Shown here piece by piece: positions 57,640-64,000 of a stretch of DNA of 64,000 nucleotides; within the stretch, counting starts at the first letter, position 1, and the number at the start of each line of letters is the position of its first letter. The position numbers and the translations under genes are program-made. The stretch comes from Enoplolaimus lenunculus (Eukaryota > Nematoda > Enoplea > Enoplida > Thoracostomopsidae): NCBI GenBank assembly GCA_030248215.1, contig JASANG010002820.1, forward strand, positions 1-64,000, in the 5' to 3' direction. Under the pieces are notes generated by a model. It did no database searches, was not told where the DNA came from, and saw nothing but the letters and a program-made list of their open reading frames with translations.

Positions 57640-57990
57640 CGTTGTGCCCGTCAGGGTGCAACCGGAGGCGTAAAATGCCGTAGCCGGAGCCGTAAGTCAA
57701 CGAAACTTGTCGGAGCCGGAGTTGGAGGTGAGGCGAAATTTAGGTAGTAAAAATGATGGGTAATAGTTAATTTTAGCCAATATCTGCAATATGTTATTAA
57801 GTTGTTTGCTTTGACGCTAATTTTCTGCGAAATTTCGCAAATTCTTTTTTGAAATTTGTGACAATAGTAAAACGAAACGCGCTAAACAGATGAATTTTGC
57901 AAAATTATGCAAAATTTTACTACCGAAATTGCCGGAACCTCCGGTAAAAATTCTACCGGAGCCGGAGGCAGACCTCCGGTAGTATCCTGC
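57640..57990. repeat. GCCGGAG-rich repeat region
   Basis: CGTAGCCGGAGCCGTAAGTC, GTCGGAGCCGGAGTTGGAGG, CTCCGGTAAAAATTCTACCG and CTACCGGAGCCGGAGG words form imperfect inverted repeats. Related to 13800-13935. Minus frames at 57817-58119 arise from this composition. Confidence 0.45.
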
Positions 57991-58337
57991 TGCCCGTGAA
58001 CCCTTCTTTGTAGTAAACAAATAATGGAGTAATGTAGAATCGAAAAATCGTCCGAATCCAAGGGTTTCAAAATCGAGTGTATCCGGTGGCAAACAATCAA
58101 AGTTTAGCGAATCAAACACTTGCGAACTGAACTATAATTTGGGTACTGCTCTGCCCTGAATAGGCAAACTAATAATGGACAGGCTAGCATGCCAGCTGCT
58201 ACAAACTTACCGGGACTAATCAAGACTCGTGTGACTGGCGTTTTTAATTATGGTTTTAAGGTAATCTAGAAGTGATATGTTTATCAAATAAGAACGTTGT
58301 ATACTGAAAATGTCAATAGCAACCGTAACAAATAGAA

Positions 58338-58485
58338 CCCATGTAAAGATCATCGGCGGAACGTTTTTCTGTGGGGACCGAAATTGCGTAACCGCAATCT
58401 TTAGACTGATTTTTTTACGTAGATATAGGTTTAGACTTAGTAATATGCTTATACTACTGTGTAACCTCTGTTCTATACATTGGCC
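58338..58485. mobile_element. TTAGGC-family MITE, array mostly lost
   Basis: CCCATGTAAAGATCATCGGC to CCTCTGTTCTATACATTGGCC. The core is only about 60 bp with ATATAGGTTTAGACTTAG, so the array has contracted or decayed. Confidence 0.75.
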
Positions 58486-58649
58486 GCAAATACTATCTCT
58501 GGTAAGAAATGCTACCAGACGAATTATTTATGCATACCGTTTTGAAAGACTCAAGCTAATGTAAATCCGAAAATTTAATTCTAGCACCCCCTCCAGCGAT
58601 GTAAATTAATTCTCAGCCAGCATACGACCACATTTTTCAAAATCTTATT

Positions 58650-58682
58650 AAATAAAATCATTATTATTATTATTATTATTGC

Positions 58683-58728
<46 letters not shown>

Positions 58729-58935
58729 ATTATGATTGTTATTATTATAATTATTATGATTATTATTATTATTATTATTATTACTGTTATTATTATTATC
58801 ATTATTATTATTATTACTATAATTATTATGATTATTATTATTATTATTATTATTATTGTTATTATTATCATTACCATTATTATTATTATTAGTAGTAGTA
58901 GTATTCTTCTTATTATTATTATATTATAATAAAAC
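58650..58935. repeat. ATT trinucleotide microsatellite
   Basis: About 280 bp of TTATTATTA with scattered ATGATT, TTACTG and AGTAGT changes. It gives poly-Ile frames on both strands, which are artefacts. Confidence 0.95.
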
Positions 58936-59619
58936 CACATTGCATATCATTAAAAGCGTACATAAAAATACGACATTGAAAAATATAGCAAGCAATAAGG
59001 TCGCCAGGCATTCGGTCTATTCAGTACGCTCAGACGGAGCCGAAATATTTAAAAAAGGTCATTTCAATGAACTTTACAAGCGAAAAAATATTTTCCGAGA
59101 CGACCAAAAATTTTTAGGTGATGATAAGCTGGACACAAGATGGAGCCACGAATATTAAACCTACAACCTATTGTTTCTGAAATGGTAACTTGCAACAAGA
59201 TGCGATATTTGAGATAAGAAAAAATAAAAAAAATCACTTAAAATATAGTTTGAAAAGTTAAAAAATGTTAAAATATTACCGTTTGAATATTAATCTGGTT
59301 GTTTCGTAACCGCTAGAGAACCTGTTATATATATTTTGAAATCCAAATATTGACAATCCGAGAACTTTAATAAAAAATTAATATTACCATCAATAATTTA
59401 AAATCTGCTGATTTTTACGGTAGGTACATGTATGTTTAGGATTATGCTTTGATTGGTACATGTTTACTTTAAGGAGCGTCCAGGTTTCTGGTGGGTCTAT
59501 AAAAGAGTAGGTTTACTACATCGTTCATTCGAAATTAAAATTTTGGATTGAAATTGAATACAAAAATAACGTCTCAGATTATATATGTGTGTGAAACAAA
59601 TATTGCTGGTTTGAAATTC
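58936..59619. other. Stretch without a supported gene
   Basis: The frame ending at 59158 contains IFKKGHFNELYKRKNIFRDD and runs out of the ATT microsatellite; no family recognised. A relic of the TTAGGC/GTTACTTTAAGG subfamily (TTTAAGGAGCGTCCAGGTTT, about 59466-59515) is present. Confidence 0.35.
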
Positions 59620-59761
59620 GGGCCCATGCATAGAACTGGGCCGTAACAATAGTAAAAGCATATTCCTCAGCCTAAGCCTAAGGCTAAGCCTAAGGCTCAG
59701 CCTAAGTAAAAAAGTTAGTCTAAAGCGTAAACTGACTCTATTACAGCCCAGCTGGCGAAAC
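59620..59761. mobile_element. TTAGGC-type MITE, one end truncated
   Basis: GGGCCCATGCATAGAACTGG, then CCTAAGCCTAAGGCTAAGCC, ending near GCCCAGCTGGCGAAACG. Confidence 0.72.
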
Positions 59762-60264
59762 GATATCGTACATTCGTCGCTGACGATACCGTCTCGAAAG
59801 AAATCTGCGCTCTGTCTCGTAGACCGCAGCTTAACCTTACTATGAAAGGGAACTAATTTTCGGCAACACATGCTTTTACATAATAACAAGCTTACAAGCG
59901 AGTCTAAAAAACGTGTCAAACTGTTCTACAAAAGGGTTGTGCCCTTCTTTTCCCCCCTCGTTTGGCAACGAGCCAGTTATGGCTACGCGTTCGGTGTTAC
60001 TATGCTACCAGGGTGAGCAGTAGAATTGATTGCCAAGGGAATTGTGGAATGCAAAAAAAAACCCAGCTATAATTTATTGTTTGAAACCATAACCGAGATT
60101 CGATATTGTGGTTTCCTGCCTGCGACCGGTTTGATTGGGTATGGTTTGTTTTAATCGCGTGTCTATAAGTCATTTTCGTACGCCAATTGAACGGTCATTT
60201 CATGGTATTATGCATTTGTTTATGCCTCTGGTTGATCTATTAAAACGGGCACCCAGGTCATGGA

Positions 60265-60472
60265 CGCTAGTGGATCCATTGAGGGGGCATGGGTCCGACC
60301 GATCTCCACGACATCAGAAATTATCTGTGATAAAATGGTAACGTCCGTCGGACCTTGCAATTTTTCCACCTCAGATAATTGGCACAAATATAACATGCAG
60401 TAAAAATTGTGTTTCATAAATTTTTGGCAGACCGCCGCCCCCCCCCTCAGAAAATTTTGGATCCGTCCAGTG
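60265..60472. mobile_element. GGCGGATCC-type hAT-like MITE with exact 8-bp duplication
   Basis: CGCTAGTGGATCCATTGAGG to TTTTGGATCCGTCCAGTG, flanked on both sides by GTCATGGA exactly. Interior has TGATAAAATGGTAACGTCCG and GTGTTTCATAAATTTTTGGC. Confidence 0.9.
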
Positions 60473-60612
60473 GTCATGGATCGCTAACCATACTACCGAA
60501 CTAAATTTTATGTCAAGATTTAGCAATAAACTAGCGTTTTGCTTCTCGCATGCTTCGATCCCGACGTTTTTCGTAACACAACTGTAGATTTCGAGCCCTC
60601 GTTAGAAATTTC

Positions 60613-60813
60613 GGCCCATGTTACTTTAAGGGGCGTCCAGGTTTCTGATGGGTCCTTAAAAGTGTAGGATTAGATTCTATATTACATTTTTTGCTTAGGC
60701 TTAGGCTTAGGCTTAGGCTTAGGTTTAGGAATACGTTTTTGCAACGCTTAGGATTAGGCTTAGGCTTAGGAATATGCTTAGTCTACTGTTACGCCTCTTA
60801 AAGTAATATTGGC
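60613..60813. mobile_element. TTAGGC-type hAT-like MITE, GTTACTTTAAGG subfamily
   Basis: GGCCCATGTTACTTTAAGGG to CTCTTAAAGTAATATTGGCT. Flanks AGAAATTTC / AAAAATTTC are a worn duplication. The interior has five TTAGGC units and a TTTTTGCAACGC block. Confidence 0.85.
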
Positions 60814-61095
60814 TAAAAATTTCTATATCTGCTACAGAATTGGCTTGGTCAGCGTGAGACCCTGGATTTTATACCGGTGAACAGATGTTATTTATTTGGC
60901 AAAGATAACGCAATTATAAACTTAAAAGGTTGGTTCCATAGTTTTAACAATTGTCGAGAAATGAACTTCAAATGTCAAACATTGCACTATACCCAAAAAA
61001 GTTGAACCAGCAAGAATCACAGACCTCATAGTTTTATTTTAATATAATTCGGCTTTATACTCGTATACTAAAATGTTTGTATGTTGGTCGTTCAG

Positions 61096-61343
61096 TGCAC
61101 ACACAAAATTATTTCTAAATTTATTCAGAAAAGTATTTTGTGTGGCAAATCTGAAAAGTTTTTATGTAATTTAAGACGATTTTTTAAAAATAACAGGAAA
61201 ACGCTTATTTTCAGACTTTACTTCTTCAAAAGTTCCTGAAATGTTTTCTGTTATAACAGAAATACTTTTCAGGTGCACCTTCATTATGATATATCTTAAA
61301 TGTAAGAAATTTTTTCTGAAATATCAGAAATATTATTTTGAGG
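61096..61343. mobile_element. GTATTTCTGAATTTATTC-type MITE
   Basis: CACACACAAAATTATTTCTA, ATTTATTCAGAAAAGTATTT, CTTTTCAGGTGCACCTTC, ATCAGAAATATTATTTTGAG. Same orientation as its partner 860 bp away at 61954. Confidence 0.82.
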
Positions 61344-61542
61344 GCGACTTAATATAAACACGGTTAAGATTGTGATTCTGCCTACGTTTCATTTGCACAC
61401 CAGGGTTGTGGAATTCGCAGGGGGATCATTGTGGAGGTGTATCCCCAGCAGGCTTTGCCGTGCTAACCAATTTGACATGCAAGCAGAGCAGTTCACTTAA
61501 AGCCCGCAATGTGTTTTCGAACCAAATAGATGAAAAGACAAT

Positions 61543-61720
61543 GCGAGGTTATAATGCCAGTTCACTGTATTTAGTCCTGGAGTCACTTATGCACTACAAT
61601 CAGGGATAGTTGACATTTATGGACTCTAATTAGGGTGTAGGGACTGTGTCCACTTACGATCCCTTATTAGGGATACGGACTCCTTTTGATTGGGACTCCC
61701 TCTTATTGCTTCACCTTCGT
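61543..61720. mobile_element. CCGAATAAGAGG-type MITE, partial
   Basis: GCGAGGTTATAATGCCAGTT, TTTAGTCCTGGAGTCACTTA, GGATACGGACTCCTTTTGAT, TGGGACTCCCTCTTATTG. The 5' half and the exact right end are missing. Confidence 0.7.
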
Positions 61721-61953
61721 GTCACAACAGTATACCGCTCCACTGGAAAATCCAGGATCCGCTGCCGCAAAAGGATCGATCCATAACAAAATTAAATTCG
61801 GCTTTAGGAAATGTTTATTCTACGTGAGTCAACATTCGTTCTCTACTGAGAGCTAGAAACGGTTGAGAAAAATATAAGATTTAACAAACCTAACCCAATC
61901 AGTCCCCATCGAGTCAAAATTATCGATTGACATACACCTTTGTTGTTTGATCC

Positions 61954-62204
61954 TACACAAACACAAAAGTATTTCTAAATTTATTCAGAAAAGTATTTTC
62001 TGTGGCAAATCTGAAAAGTTTTTCTGTTATTTAAGACAATTTTTCTAAAAATAACAGGAAAACGTATATTTTCAGACTTTACTTCAAAAGTTCCTGAAAT
62101 TTTTTCTGTTATAACAGAAATACTTTTCAAGTGCACCTTCATAATTATATATCTTAAATATAAGAAATTTTTTCTGAAATATCAGAAATATTATTTTGAG
62201 TGTA
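61954..62204. mobile_element. GTATTTCTGAATTTATTC-type MITE
   Basis: TACACAAACACAAAAGTATT to AGAAATATTATTTTGAGTGT. Very similar to 61096-61343 and probably a recent copy. Confidence 0.85.
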
Positions 62205-62424
62205 GAATAAAAAATTGACTAAAACGAAACCATCACTAAAATACTTTAACAACGCTATAAACTCGTTCAGTGAACTCAACTGGAATATGTGCCCCATTGC
62301 GTACACACCGAAATTCGTTTACATGATCAATCAATAGGCACGCGTTATTATGATGCGTAATCTGAATACAAAATAGAAAACACGAAATGTATCCTCTCGG
62401 TATTAAGCTTGGGAACATTGCCTG

Positions 62425-62770
62425 TAGCCAGATTAGCCTTGCTAGGGCGGCTAAACATTTTTTACCAAGGGCATATAAAGGTGTTGGTCAATGTTAGTTT
62501 AAGGGACGTAACTGTAGAGTAAGCGTATTCCTAAGCCTAAGCGTAAGCGTTGCAAAAATATGTTGCTAAGACTAAGCAAATAAATGTAATCTAGAATCAA
62601 AAAAGTAGTCTTTTATAGACTTATCGGAAACCTGGACGCCCTTTAAAGTAACATAGGCCATTGTGTTCGATGACTTTACAAGCAAGGTGAAATTTTTTCA
62701 GGGGATGGAGCGACCTTTTTCCGGGGGCAGAAGTGGGGGTTTGAAACCCATTGGCCCTCGCTGGCTACGG
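62425..62770. mobile_element. GTCCGTAGCCAGC-type MITE split by a TTAGGC element
   Basis: Left piece TGTAGCCAGATTAGCCTTGC...AAACATTTTTTACCAAGGG, right piece TACAAGCAAGGTGAAATTTT...CCTCGCTGGCTACGGACCC. The TTAGGC-type element at 62486-62659 sits between them. Confidence 0.7.
62486..62659. mobile_element. TTAGGC-type hAT-like MITE, nested
   Basis: GGTCAATGTTAGTTTAAGGG to CCCTTTAAAGTAACATAGGCC. Flanks AAGGTGTT / ATTGTGTT are a worn 8-bp duplication. Inserted in a GTCCGTAGCCAGC-type element. Confidence 0.82.
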
Positions 62771-63114
62771 ACCCGGTGGGAACTAAGGGAAGCTATCTCG
62801 TCGAAATATGTGGACGCAACAAATAGACACACACTCAGATTGTAGGATAACATGTTCTCTACTCTTGACTCTGCAGAGGTTTCTCGTTCGGTATGCGCGT
62901 TCGCAACAATGTAAATGAAGTTACATGCCTCTGAATTGAAATCATGGCAACACCCCTTGTCATAGAGTTAGTTAAGGTTATAATAATTGTAGGTATAAGT
63001 CGCATTGAAACTGTTCAGAACGCTATTTTTTGAAATCATATCAAATGACATCATTCCAGTTTGGTCGTCCCCGCAACGAGAATCGAAACCAAGATATTGT
63101 ATTAAGGTATAGTA

Positions 63115-63366
63115 CACTGTAAATGTCAGTGAGTTGATTTCATCTCAGAATGAGTTGAATCACTCAGTCTGACTTAGGACCATCATAACTCAGAATATTG
63201 AGATGATTCAATTTATTCTGAGTTAATTAATCAACTCACAGGGAATCAACTCAACTCACAGTGGGAATTAACTCAACTCAGTGTGAGTTAATGTTTACGG
63301 ATATTAATTCAGAAATAACCAACTCGCTAGCTGAATTGATTAATCAACTCATTGGAATTTACAGTG
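63115..63366. mobile_element. CACTGTAAAT-type MITE, well preserved
   Basis: CACTGTAAATGTCAGTGAGT to TTGGAATTTACAGTG, TA on both sides (in a TATAG|TA ... TA|CTATA context). One of the cleanest copies. Confidence 0.92.
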
Positions 63367-63377
63367 TACTATAACCA

Positions 63378-63626
63378 TTGCGTTTGGCTTCTCGTTCGAT
63401 TCGCCAGCAAAGTTTTTCAAACTATCATATCTCACACCCTCCGTTGTTAGTATCCGTCACTGTGGACATTGCAGATGAATCGGTCAACTTTATGCAACGG
63501 CGTATTTCAGAAACTTTGGAAATGGGGGGGCGCACGGGATATAATGGCGGAAAAACCTGCGAGCAATGCAAACCAGAAGCTGGACGTCGTTCAGTACTGG
63601 ACGTTAACCCAAAATCATGGCATTGA
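63378..63626 (+). other. Unassigned 82-codon frame
   Basis: Reads YNGGKTCEQCKPEAGRRSVL near its end. No family recognised, no splice support. Listed only because it is outside the recognised repeats. Confidence 0.15.
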
Positions 63627-63673
63627 TTACTTTTGGTGGTCTTGACCGGACTGGTTCCACCTTTTATATTTAC

Positions 63674-63848
63674 CAGTGACGGGTCCGTAGCAAAGGGAGG
63701 GGGGCAGGGGGGCTGAGCCCCCCTGGAAAAAATCCCCCCCTTCCTATAAAATTTTCAAACTTGTTTGTACGTCATTAAAAACCCTTGAATGCGTGTCCTG
63801 AAAATTTTTTTAGCCCCTCCAGCAAGGTGAGCCGGCTACGGACCTGAC
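63674..63848. mobile_element. GTCCGTAGCCAGC-type MITE, best-bounded copy
   Basis: CGGGTCCGTAGCAAAGGGAG at the left, GAGCCGGCTACGGACCTG at the right. The interior has GGCTGAGCCCCCC, TGTTTGTACGTC and TTTTTTTAGCCCCTCCAGCA. Defines the ends for the fragments listed earlier. Confidence 0.7.
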
Positions 63849-64000
63849 CAGCGATCTCATGAGTAGGTATACTGCCGGAGTGTTGGAATTCGCTTGTTGG
63901 CGGTATTTGAGGTATGTGGACAAATTTTAAATTTCAACCGAGAATTTGCCGATCTGCTAGCGACCATTGAACGGCGAAGTTAAATTCTTCAATTGATGCC

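Noticed and set aside
58581-58940. Poly-isoleucine membrane-like frame
   Set aside because: Translation of an ATT microsatellite.

Overview
The window is animal nuclear DNA, AT-rich, with short coding exons bounded by GT-AG introns and an unusually dense load of short inverted-repeat transposons (MITEs). The recognised proteins (a NACHT/WD-repeat protein and a mitochondrial RTN4IP1-type reductase) fit an invertebrate. Several repeats carry arrays of TTAGGC, which is the nematode telomere hexamer. That is only a hint towards Nematoda, because here the arrays sit inside transposons.

Layout: (1) 1-1680, plus strand: the last two exons of an RTN4IP1-like zinc-type alcohol dehydrogenase family gene. 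The earlier exons were not recognised. (2) 1.7-14.5 kb: a repeat-rich spacer with a GC-rich MITE, a MITE nested in another MITE, and a young defective LTR element (5662-10474) carrying gag and envelope-like parts. (3) 14537-42596, minus strand: one gene of 24 exons, reconstructed by hand with every splice phase agreeing. It totals 6471 nt including the stop, giving 2156 aa. The protein has the architecture of the NWD1/NWD2 family: an N-terminal segment of the VxVSSxFxDxxxER type, a NACHT NTPase, a helical linker and a long WD40 region. The two genes converge on the 1.7-14.5 kb spacer. (4) 42.6-64 kb: the region upstream of the NWD-like gene, where I find no convincing gene. It holds MITEs, a 1.1 kb fold-back element, microsatellites and a possible tRNA-derived SINE.

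At least a dozen repeat families can be defined from copies inside the window. The TTAGGC family (termini GGCCMATGTA) and the GGCGGATCC family both show 8-bp target duplications and so look hAT-like. The CACTGTAAAT and CACTGCAAAAAATGG families are flanked by TA dinucleotides and so look Tc1/mariner-like. Nested insertions give a relative order of activity. I see no operon, CRISPR array or prokaryotic feature.
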